Shown here piece by piece: positions 34,069 to 41,496 of a stretch of 64,000 nt of DNA (position 1 is the stretch's first letter; the number at the start of each line of letters is the position of its first letter). The translations under genes were made by a program, and so were the position numbers. Source of the DNA: Bacteroidales bacterium (GTDB taxonomy: Bacteria; Bacteroidota; Bacteroidia; Bacteroidales; UBA6680); contig JAOARD010000052.1 of NCBI GenBank assembly GCA_025210735.1, positions 62,001 through 126,000 of the forward strand, read 5' to 3'. The notes under the pieces were generated by a model. The model was not told the origin of the DNA. It ran no database searches and worked only from the letters and a program-made list of their open reading frames with translations.

Positions 34069-34096
34069 AAGGCTCTCATTGTGAGAGCCTTTTTTA
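34069..34096. terminator. Intrinsic terminator at end of late operon
   Basis: Stem AAGGCTCTCA/TGAGAGCCTT (34069-34078, 34082-34091) with a TTG loop and T7 tail on the plus strand. The stop codon of the leftward gene (34094-34096) lies in the T run. Confidence 0.88.
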
Positions 34097-34582
34097 TAAC
34101 ATCTTAACCTCTTTATTATAGAACCTTGTAGCAACAACATCGTTAACACCAATTAGCCTGACAAACAAATCAATACAATATTCAGGTTTCTTAATTATGT
34201 CTTTATAGTCTTTCCACAACGTTTGCCATAACGTCTCACAATCCTCAACCTTTAAGCTTACCAGACGCAGGTATATATCCATGTATCTTGTATAAAACTC
34301 ATCCTTTGACCATACAGATGACTGTCTGTGCTTTCTGTATTCTTCTACAGATATAGTTCTGATGTTCTTTGCCTCAATATCAGCAATTATATTAAAGTAC
34401 TTTGCAAGGTTCTGCTTTGCAGTTATAAGTACTAGCTCCTCAACCTGATCATTATACCTGTCACCCTGTAAAATATTCTCTATAGTCTTCTTACTCTTAC
34501 CTGTGTGCAAAGCTATGTTTTCTTTGTCTTCCTTGCTTAAAAGCTTTCTAAGAGCCTTTATCTGTGTAGTAGTGATATTCAT
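34094..34582 (-). CDS. HTH-like prophage protein near right end
   Basis: A 162-residue protein. The N-terminal part (MNITTTQIKALRKLLSKEDKENIALHTGKSKKTIENILQGDR) is a probable HTH; the rest is helical with TRPs (VWSKDEFYTRYMD). I chose ATG 34582 (MNITTT) over 34717, whose leader would include a membrane segment with no signal. Its promoter has the word GGGGTATATTT (minus, 34600-34610), shared with the gp27 promoter. It may regulate late genes or give a lysogen trait. Confidence 0.55.
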   Translation of the reverse strand: MNITTTQIKALRKLLSKEDKENIALHTGKSKKTIENILQGDRYNDQVEELVLITAKQNLAKYFNIIADIEAKNIRTISVEEYRKHRQSSVWSKDEFYTRYMDIYLRLVSLKVEDCETLWQTLWKDYKDIIKKPEYCIDLFVRLIGVNDVVATRFYNKEVKML

Positions 34583-34620
34583 GTGTTTATGTTTGTGGTA
34601 AATATACCCCAAAAGTAAAG

Positions 34621-35095
34621 TGAAAATACTGTATATCCAAGCGATGAGGACACCCTTTTTTATTAAGTATAAGAGGCTTTGCCATATGTACTCAGGTATG
34701 TTGCTTTGATCGTTCAATGCTAATACAGCAGCTTGTTATGTGTGTATATGGTGATATATTGGAAATATTGATATATATAATGGGGTGCTTTTACCCCAAT
34801 AGTAGTAAGGTTTTGGAGTTGTTTAAGAGGTGCTGATCTGCTGCTTTTCTGAGAACATGAAAAATAATGTATATTCCAGAACCTGAGAGAGCCGTTTTTA
34901 TTAGGTATAAGAGGCTTTGCCATATGTACTCAGGTATGTTGCTTTAATCGTTCAATGTTAATACAGCAGCTTGTTATGTGTGTATATGGTGATATATTGG
35001 AAATATTGATATGTATAATGGGGTGCTTTTACCCCAATAGTAGTAAGGTTTTGGAGCTGTTTAAGAGGTGCTGATCTGCTGTTTTTCTCAAAATT
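34621..35095. repeat. 238-bp tandem duplication near prophage right end
   Basis: Copy 1 is about 34621-34857 and copy 2 about 34858-35095, offset 238 bp and about 93 percent identical over the core (TATAAGAGGCTTTGCC at 34666 and 34904, then GGTGCTTTTACCCCAATAG). No gene is supported. Copy 2 runs directly into the right-end repeats. Confidence 0.8.
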
Positions 35096-35145
35096 TGTCA
35101 AAAAATCTCACGTCAAACTGTCTCAAAATTTGTCAAAAAATCTCA
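35086..35145. repeat. Right-end 25-bp direct repeats, transposase sites
   Basis: Two identical 25-bp units at 35086-35110 and 35121-35145, starting TCTCAAAATTTGTCAA and spaced 35 bp apart, end 19 bp before the prophage terminus. They are candidate right-end MuA-binding sites. Confidence 0.7.
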
Positions 35146-35164
35146 AATTGCGGTGCAAATTATA

Positions 35165-35169
35165 GCAGG
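35165..35169 (+). repeat. Right target-site duplication (GCAGG)
   Basis: Second copy of the 5-bp GCAGG that also precedes the left end at 8360-8364. Pre-insertion sequence would read ...AGTGCAGGTTAAAAAG, as in copy A. Confidence 0.75.
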
Positions 35170-35450
35170 TTAAAAAGTTCTGCGATAAAAAGCGAACCTG
35201 ACCAAATTCAAGAATTTGGTCAAACGAATATCAAATTAAACAATACGAGACAATACATTTCACCTAAACAGAATATTAACACGAAGTTACTCTCCTCCTT
35301 TGAGGAGATACAGAAGTGGGTAAATATATAATTGAAACATTCCATTCATACAAAACGATACTCGTAGTGTCCTCACTACGAATTAGATCTAACAGATCTT
35401 TTAATAAACGACATACAGACAATTGTAGCCTCTGGCTACAGCAACCGGAA
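35165..35450 (+). repeat. Hairpin-chain repeat, copy C (right half of split copy)
   Basis: It begins with the GCAGG duplication and continues the copy-A sequence: a 6-bp CAGGTT/AACCTG stem, H4 as a perfect 10-bp stem GACCAAATTC/GAATTTGGTC (35200-35221), H5 with one mismatch, H6 as CGTAGTG/CACTACG (35363-35380), H7 and H8. With copy B it rebuilds one complete element. Confidence 0.85.
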
Positions 35451-35579
35451 CAAATTCAAGAATTTAAGCTAACGATCTGCATTGGATAACTGAGTACAAT
35501 ATCAAACTGGACTGTAATTACATGCAAAATATCCCTTCAAGACGAACCTTAAATAATAGGTTAATTTTATTGTAAATCA

Positions 35580-35812
35580 TAATATAACAGGCTGAAAGCC
35601 TAGTTTAACAAACAGTCCGATGCAGAGCATCGGGTCATTAAATAATCGAAAGATCGCACTGAAGGTGCAGCTTAAAACATAGCAAGTACAACAATTACGA
35701 GGCAGAACAATTCGCATTAAGTAATGCACAATCACGAAGATACCCTCCTCCTCGGAGGAAACTCAGAGGTGGGTAAATATATAATCGAAACACTCCATTT
35801 ACACACTACCAG
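35580..35812 (+). repeat. Hairpin-chain repeat, copy D (variant)
   Basis: H1 at 35589-35601. H2 reads TCCGATGC/GCATCGGG (35616-35634) with a GA-type loop; it differs from copy A in sequence but not in pairing (a T-A to G-C double change). H3 at 35656-35668 and H5 TCCTCC/GGAGGA at 35746-35759. H4, H6, H7 and H8 are missing. Confidence 0.8.
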
Positions 35813-36090
35813 ATTAGAATAGTTGCATGAATTCTAACCATTTATCTAATACTTTTTTCAATAGCAAAAAAAGTATTCAAAAATGCCACCGTCACATAAA
35901 ATGCTTAACGCTTTTTCCTGAACGATATTTACTAAATTTTGTGATCTCCCTTCGGTCAAACAGCACAAAATTCTTAACGCAAATCCCATTCAAAAAACCT
36001 ACATTTTATGATACGGATTATAGAACTACTAAACATTATACTGAATACATATAATTATATTAGTTCACCATACTTCTTGAAAAATACTAT

Positions 36091-36128
36091 ACAAACAATT
36101 GTAGCCTCTGGCTACAGCAACCGGAACA
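36091..36128 (+). repeat. Hairpin-chain repeat fragment E (H8 only)
   Basis: Matches the 3' end of copies A and C: GTAGCC/GGCTAC hairpin followed by GCAACCGGAAC. Nearby (35935-35972) is another unrelated 9-bp stem AATTTTGTG/CACAAAATT. The rest of 35813-36263 shows no gene. Confidence 0.65.
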
Positions 36129-36263
36129 ACACAACCCCGCAAAACAGTAAATTATTTTAAACCGAACTATACAGTTTAGCATGCTTATATGCTTCTCTGG
36201 CATATCATAAATGAACTTCATAATAATTCAAAAGATCTGACCATTAAAAAGAAAAATAAACAG

Positions 36264-37178
36264 ATGAATAAAGACAAAAAGACTAAGCTTACTTCTATCT
36301 ATTATATTAATGGTGATTATGACATGTACCTCAATCATAGTAAAAGAAGATATATATATTCAGGCAAAAAAGATCTGTTTCAAGAAAGGGTTGTAATCCT
36401 TGAAGGATCACACAATTTAAGAGATGTTGGTGGATTAAGGAACAGCGAAGGAAAACATATTAAGAAAAGTGTACTTTATAGATCAGACAAATTGAGTAAC
36501 CTTACTACCGATGATTTAATTAAACTGGAAAGGCTTGGTATAAACAAAATTCTGGATTTTCGGAGCATAAACGAGATTAATTTGAGCGCGGACAGAATGC
36601 CACGCGAAGCATGCTTCTTTCACAGACAGACTGGAGTAGATAGTGTAAATCCGAATGAGTTTAACAGAAAAATAGTTGAAGGTGAATACAACGCTGAAAA
36701 CTTTACAAAGATGATGATTAAAGGAACCCAAACTACGGTCGATGATATAAAGGATCTTGTTCCTATGATTTTAAAAGATATACTTAGCAATAAAACAGGT
36801 ACTACACTTTATCACTGTGCCGGAGGAAAAGACCATACCGGTATTATAACAGCCATTATTCTATCTATTTTAGAAGTAGAACGTGAAGTAATATTCAGAT
36901 ATTACCTATACACAAATATTCAACGTAAATCACATGATCAGAAAAAACGAGATATACTTAAAAAAATATGTGTTAAACCCTTTGGAGATGATATGTTTGA
37001 GGCTATGAAAGCAAACAGAAAGTATTTGCAAGCAGCATTTACCAAAATAGATTCACAATACGGAGGTCTTAACAAATATGTAAAAGATTGTCTGAGCATA
37101 GATAATAACAACATTAATACATTAAAAAACAAAATGTTAGAACAAACAGAAAATCTTTACAATTTGTCCAATATTTAA
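36264..37178 (+). CDS. Tyrosine-phosphatase-like protein with altered active site
   Basis: A 304-residue protein of the bacterial tyrosine phosphatase family (Y_phosphatase3 type). The N-terminal NLRDVGGLRN (about residues 52-61) and LYRSDKLSNLT motifs are canonical. The P-loop reads HCAGGKDHTG, where HCxxGKDRTG is expected, so the Arg of CX5R is His (CAT codon). The catalytic Cys remains. It could be a pseudophosphatase or lipid/PIP-binding protein, or have weak activity. ATG 36264 is preferred over 36189 because it follows an AT-rich leader and gives a compact start (MNKDKKTKL). Confidence 0.75.
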   Translation: MNKDKKTKLTSIYYINGDYDMYLNHSKRRYIYSGKKDLFQERVVILEGSHNLRDVGGLRNSEGKHIKKSVLYRSDKLSNLTTDDLIKLERLGINKILDFRSINEINLSADRMPREACFFHRQTGVDSVNPNEFNRKIVEGEYNAENFTKMMIKGTQTTVDDIKDLVPMILKDILSNKTGTTLYHCAGGKDHTGIITAIILSILEVEREVIFRYYLYTNIQRKSHDQKKRDILKKICVKPFGDDMFEAMKANRKYLQAAFTKIDSQYGGLNKYVKDCLSIDNNNINTLKNKMLEQTENLYNLSNI

Positions 37179-37675
37179 TTGTATTACCAGAAAGTCGCAT
37201 CCTGAAAATAACAATAGTTCTAAATTAGCCTTACAAAATACAACTATCATTTACAACACTATTTTGTATGGCAATCACGTTTTTCTAAAAACACTAAAAA
37301 CAAAACAGATAGACAAAAAGAGCACATCTAAAACAGTGTGAATATAGGTTTTATTTCAAGTAACTATATAACCGTTATTTAACACAAATAATCACTGACC
37401 CACAAAAACACCTTGTTATTAACAATTGCTTATCAGCCACTTACAAAGTAAAGAGATATTTAACAATTCAAATCATTTTCATGCAAGACTACACATTGCA
37501 GTATACATTATAAATATATAATATATATTTGTTTTTAACTAAACTATAATACCAGTATCATTTAAACCATCAGAAATAGTTTACTCATACAAATTTACTG
37601 ATAGAAGTTAATTAAAATGGTACAGCATAAACGCCATATAGGTATTTATTATATGTAACATAAAAAACTAATATT
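37179..37675. other. AT-rich intergenic stretch, possible promoter
   Basis: No gene supported. A -7-like box TATATTTG is at 37524-37531, about 145 bp before the radical SAM start, so a long leader is possible. The region is unusually AT-rich, as is the following gene, which suggests horizontal origin. Confidence 0.4.
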
Positions 37676-38605
37676 ATGAATTATCAAAAAATACCCAAAA
37701 GTCATTGGAGTAGATATTTAAGTTTTATTAAGTATGCTTCTTTAAAAAAGATCTTAAACTTTATAAAATCGTTGTATTTTTGGAAGATTGGAAGAGAGTT
37801 TGTTACAACGAAACCATCATTTCTCAAAGTTGAAATAAGCAGAAAATGCACTATTAATTGCTTATATTGTTGTGATAAGAGAGAAGATGTTTTTTATCCT
37901 TTTGAATTATATAGAAAATTAATTGAAAAGTTAAAAGATAATTTGTTTCTAGTATCATTATATGATATTGGAGAACCATTACAAAACACCGACGTATTAA
38001 AATATATAAAATATGCCAACGAAAATAGAATTGGTACTATTATTTCAAGTACTTTATCAATTGAAAAAGAAGATATTTTTTGGGAAAATATTGTAACTTC
38101 AGGATTGACCAAACTTATTGTTGCAATTGATGGTGTCACTGACAAAATATATAACAAATACAGAAGAAATGGAAATTTAGAATTAGCAATGTCAAATTTA
38201 ACTAAAATCCTAACTTACAAAAAGATACACAGAAGCAAATTAATTATAGAGTGGCAAATGCTAAATCTTCCGTGGAATATTCAAGAACAAAAATCAGCTA
38301 AAAAATTAGCAACTCAAATGGGATGTAATACATTCCGATTAATTAAAGAGGCAAATTCTCAAAGATTAAACTACAAAAAATTAAATAAGTTAAGAAAAAG
38401 AAATTGTTTACTTCCCTATATAATATTAATTGTTACAGCTTATAACAAGGTCAGACCTTGCTATAAGATATATAATGAGCCAATGGAAATCGGCAACTTA
38501 GATTATAGTAGTTTTGATGAAATTTGGAACGGTAAAGAGATATACAAAATCAGAAATAAGAAAAAAATCCAAAAAAGGAATGGATGTAAAACATGTATCG
38601 AATAA
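37676..38605 (+). CDS. Radical SAM protein with SPASM-like C-terminus
   Basis: A 309-residue enzyme. The CTINCLYC motif (about residues 60-67) is the CxxxCxxC site that binds the [4Fe-4S]-SAM cluster. The C-terminal part has CYKIYNEPMEIGNLDYSSFDEIWNG and a final CKTC, the pattern of a SPASM auxiliary cluster domain. Such enzymes modify peptides or sugars. No precursor peptide or partner gene is visible beside it. Codon use is more AT-rich than neighbouring housekeeping genes. Confidence 0.8.
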   Translation: MNYQKIPKSHWSRYLSFIKYASLKKILNFIKSLYFWKIGREFVTTKPSFLKVEISRKCTINCLYCCDKREDVFYPFELYRKLIEKLKDNLFLVSLYDIGEPLQNTDVLKYIKYANENRIGTIISSTLSIEKEDIFWENIVTSGLTKLIVAIDGVTDKIYNKYRRNGNLELAMSNLTKILTYKKIHRSKLIIEWQMLNLPWNIQEQKSAKKLATQMGCNTFRLIKEANSQRLNYKKLNKLRKRNCLLPYIILIVTAYNKVRPCYKIYNEPMEIGNLDYSSFDEIWNGKEIYKIRNKKKIQKRNGCKTCIE

Positions 38606-38827
38606 TAGACATTACGATTGACTCTGAGACTTGCCTGATCCAAAGCTAAGTTACTCTACATCTACAAGCCTTATATTAAGTCTCTGTTCATTAGAACCAT
38701 GACTTTTATAATGGTTTCCTTCATTGGATCTCCTCAACACCCTTGCTAATTGCTAGTTCTTCCTGCCAACTGGGCGAACTCAAAAACTTTTCATCTCGGT
38801 AACATTTTACAATGTTCGACATCCAAA

Positions 38828-38858
38828 AAAGAGCATAGTAACCATACCTATGCTCTTT
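38828..38858. terminator. Bidirectional hairpin terminator
   Basis: AAAGAGCATAG/CTATGCTCTTT (38828-38838, 38848-38858) separates the rightward SAM gene from the leftward housekeeping operon. The stretch 38606-38827 holds no supported gene but has a small AACCAT/ATGGTT stem and may be a decayed transposon remnant. Confidence 0.7.
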
Positions 38859-38879
38859 ATGTATATCATTTATAGAAAT

Positions 38880-40061
38880 TCACTCCACATACAACACCAA
38901 TCCTTTAAGATAATCTCCTTCAGGATGGTATATGTTTACAGGGTGGTCTGCGGGTTGGTTTAGCTGGTGTAGTATTCGTACTTTGCGACCGGTGTTGGCT
39001 GCTGCTACAAATACTGAGCGTCTGAAGTTCTCTTTTGATACTACCTGCGAACATGAGAATGTAAACAGGATACCTCCCGGCTTAATCTGCTGTATAGCCT
39101 TCTGGTTTATCCTCTTGTATGCCTGCAGGGCATTGTTCAGCACATTCATATGTTTTGCAAATGCAGGAGGATCAAGTACAATAAGGTCAAATTTCTGATC
39201 TATATTGTTCAGGTAATCAAACGCATCTACTGCCACGGCATCGTGGTTTGGTGAGTCGCCAAAGTTCTCCTCTATATTTGTATTAGTAAGATCAATAGCG
39301 CGTTTTGATATATCTACCGATTGCACTGTTTTTGCACCACCACGCATTGCATATACAGAGAATCCTCCGGTATATCCAAACACGTTAAGAACATCCTTAT
39401 TTTTTGAGTAGCTCTCAAGCAGTTTACGATTCTCGCGCTGATCTATAAAGAATCCTGTTTTCTGCCCCTTCTCCCAGTTTATCTTAAATCTGTTACCATA
39501 CTCTACAGCAAACTGCTCTTTTGGTTCGCCATACAGGTACTCATCTTTTACATTCAGGTTTGCCTTGAACGGCAGTGTATTCTCGCTCTTGTTATATATT
39601 GCAACAAGTTTGTCGCCAAACAGGTTGTGCAGTGCCTCAACAATCATCTCCAGATCTCGATACATTCCTACAGAGTGCAACTGCACCACAGCTACCCCTG
39701 CATACATATCAATTATCAATCCCGGTAGAAAATCGCCCTCGCCATGTATAAGACGATATGTATTATTCTGTTCGCCATTATCCAGACCAAGACTTTTACG
39801 CAGTGCATATGCCTGCTCTAATCGTTCTGTATAAAAAGCTGTTGTAATCTCTTCATTGTTTACCGTAAGAACTCTAATTGCTATTGAGCCTATCTGGTAG
39901 TGCCCTTTTGCCAGAAACCCTCCTTCTGAGTCGTACACCTCAACCAACGAACCCTCTTGCGGATTCTTTTCAGACATCTTCTTAATAGCTCCCGAAAAAA
40001 TCCACGGATGCAGTCTCTTAACCGACTGCTCTTTACCACGTTTAAGAGTAATAGTAATCAT
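38880..40061 (-). CDS. rlmI: RlmI-like class I rRNA methyltransferase
   Basis: A 393-residue protein with an N-terminal PUA domain (VKRLHPWIFSGAI) and a Rossmann methyltransferase domain (VLNVFGYTGGFSVYAMRGG, then VDISKRAIDLT). The catalytic FDLIVLDPPAF motif and FSCSQVVSKENF are typical of 23S rRNA m5C1962 methyltransferases. It is the last gene of a leftward run with the exonuclease and DUF5063 genes. The symbol rests on family resemblance. Confidence 0.8.
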   Translation of the reverse strand: MITITLKRGKEQSVKRLHPWIFSGAIKKMSEKNPQEGSLVEVYDSEGGFLAKGHYQIGSIAIRVLTVNNEEITTAFYTERLEQAYALRKSLGLDNGEQNNTYRLIHGEGDFLPGLIIDMYAGVAVVQLHSVGMYRDLEMIVEALHNLFGDKLVAIYNKSENTLPFKANLNVKDEYLYGEPKEQFAVEYGNRFKINWEKGQKTGFFIDQRENRKLLESYSKNKDVLNVFGYTGGFSVYAMRGGAKTVQSVDISKRAIDLTNTNIEENFGDSPNHDAVAVDAFDYLNNIDQKFDLIVLDPPAFAKHMNVLNNALQAYKRINQKAIQQIKPGGILFTFSCSQVVSKENFRRSVFVAAANTGRKVRILHQLNQPADHPVNIYHPEGDYLKGLVLYVE

Positions 40062-40080
40062 TCAGATATGTTATATAAAT

Positions 40081-40662
40081 CTAGTTATTGCAAATTAATC
40101 TGTTGTATATCTTATATGCCGCCCAGGCATCTGTTGCAGCGTATTTCTGCTGTGCTGCCGAAAGATCTTCCGACTCCCAGTTTGAGAGACGTTGTGCTTT
40201 AGATACCTTTATATTAAGTATAAGCGCAGCAAGTTTTTTCAGGCTCTTGCACTCTATCTCATACTTCTCTACAAAGCTCTGTAGCTCAACAAAGCCTTTA
40301 GGCTCAATACGTGCAAGTTGTTTTATCTTTATTAAATCGTCGTGTATGGCAACACCTATCTTAAGTACTTTTGGGTTCGACAGGATATCGCAAACATATC
40401 CGGGAACCCCGGTTTTGTTAAGTCTGAACAGCCAAGCTGTATCCTCTGTAGCAAGCTGTAGCAATGCAACTTTGTTTATCTGTCCTTTTTTAAACGAAGG
40501 TTTTGTCTCTGTGTCAAACCCAATTATATTCGCAGATCTTAGTTCGTTCTCTGCTCTGTTCATCAACTCGTCTGAATCTACAACAACTATCTTTCCTTCA
40601 AAACCTCTGAGTGGTAATTTCTCAATTTCCTCAGTACTAATGTCTTTTTTTGTCATCTGCAA
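40081..40662 (-). CDS. 3'-5' exonuclease (DEDD, RNase D-like)
   Basis: A 193-residue DEDD-family exonuclease. Exo I is IGFDTETKP, Exo II is VGVAIHDDL-like (IGVAIHDDLI), and Exo III is YAATDAWAAYKI (DEDDy type with Y before the last D). It lacks HRDC, so it resembles the Bacteroidota single-domain type. Role in RNA or DNA trimming is inferred. Confidence 0.85.
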   Translation of the reverse strand: MQMTKKDISTEEIEKLPLRGFEGKIVVVDSDELMNRAENELRSANIIGFDTETKPSFKKGQINKVALLQLATEDTAWLFRLNKTGVPGYVCDILSNPKVLKIGVAIHDDLIKIKQLARIEPKGFVELQSFVEKYEIECKSLKKLAALILNIKVSKAQRLSNWESEDLSAAQQKYAATDAWAAYKIYNRLICNN

Positions 40663-40670
40663 TATTCCCT

Positions 40671-41342
40671 CTAGTAAAGATCTAAATCGTTCTCCTTTTC
40701 GTCTTCCTCTTCTTTATAATCGCGCTGACGTTTACTGATAATCCAGTTATCAGATATATTACGCTGTATTGTCTCCTCCTCGTTAAAGTCGGCAAAGTTA
40801 TCAGCCATGTTGTCAGCATATTCCGAATTGTGGTGTACCAAATAATGAACTGCTCTTAACGCATTTACCAGATGTTGTCCCCAATATCTGTCAAAATTCA
40901 TCTTTACCTCCCAGATAGCATCATTCATTATCTCATCAGTACTAATTCTGTAAAGCATCAGAAAATCTTTAATGTCCTGATATATATCAGAAAGATTCTC
41001 TGAGATAGAGCTCACCTTCTCTTCATACTCAACCGGTTGATTAGGATCAAATATATCCGGATACTCATCAAATCGTCCGGTAAGTTTATGCACCTTGTTT
41101 TTTATAAAAAACCAGTCGCCCTCACTAACAAACTTCTCGTTTCCATCTTCAAAGTTTGGCTCAACAGTTGGCAAAAGCGATGCTTTAAGATATAGTAGTG
41201 GTAATATCTTCATCAGTTTATCCATAAAATCGGACACCTCTAATGAATCGCACTGCTCTAAAAACGAACATGTTTCGTTTGCAACTGTAACAAACTCAAT
41301 AACCTCTTTTGAGTATAATGTAGAATCTAATTGATGCTCCAT
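40671..41342 (-). CDS. DUF5063 family protein
   Basis: A 223-residue acidic helical protein (VTVANETCSFLEQCDSLEVSDFMDKLMKILPLLYLKASLLP). It matches the DUF5063 pattern, a Bacteroidota-specific unknown family that is regularly beside the exonuclease gene. No catalytic motif is evident. Confidence 0.7.
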   Translation of the reverse strand: MEHQLDSTLYSKEVIEFVTVANETCSFLEQCDSLEVSDFMDKLMKILPLLYLKASLLPTVEPNFEDGNEKFVSEGDWFFIKNKVHKLTGRFDEYPDIFDPNQPVEYEEKVSSISENLSDIYQDIKDFLMLYRISTDEIMNDAIWEVKMNFDRYWGQHLVNALRAVHYLVHHNSEYADNMADNFADFNEEETIQRNISDNWIISKRQRDYKEEEDEKENDLDLY

Positions 41343-41496
41343 ACCTAATATTTATTCAGTATACAAAGGTATACAATAATACTACCGCAACAAGCAAATA
41401 TAGTACAGTTTTTAATTTATAAACAGATGATTTACACTACTGCATTAATTGTATTGGTGACTCTATAAGGTTGTTTACACCAACATTAGCAATTGG

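Larger units (their letters stand above)
8365..35164. mobile_element. Mu-like prophage, 26.8 kb
   Basis: Boundaries come from the split hairpin-chain repeat and the GCAGG duplication. The ends read TATAA... and ...TTATA, short inverted termini. The gene content is Mu-like: repressor, Ner-like protein, MuA and MuB homologues, gp16, Mor, gp27-gp29, G, F, protease/scaffold, capsid, gp36, lysis cassette, gp37, sheath, tube, frameshifting chaperone, tape measure and baseplate genes. Every late gene I expected except a classic tail-fibre cluster is present. All frames are intact except a missing start codon for the F homologue, so the prophage is probably functional or only recently inactive. Confidence 0.9.

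Noticed and set aside
34720-34923. Leftward open frame in the 238-bp duplication
   Set aside because: It spans the repeat junction, has no recognisable features and is not conserved in both copies.
35068-36054. Open frames across prophage right end and repeat copies
   Set aside because: They run through the transposase-site repeats or hairpins and across the prophage boundary.
38606-38827. Possible group II intron or transposon remnant
   Set aside because: No open reading frame or catalytic motif could be traced; left as unexplained intergenic sequence.
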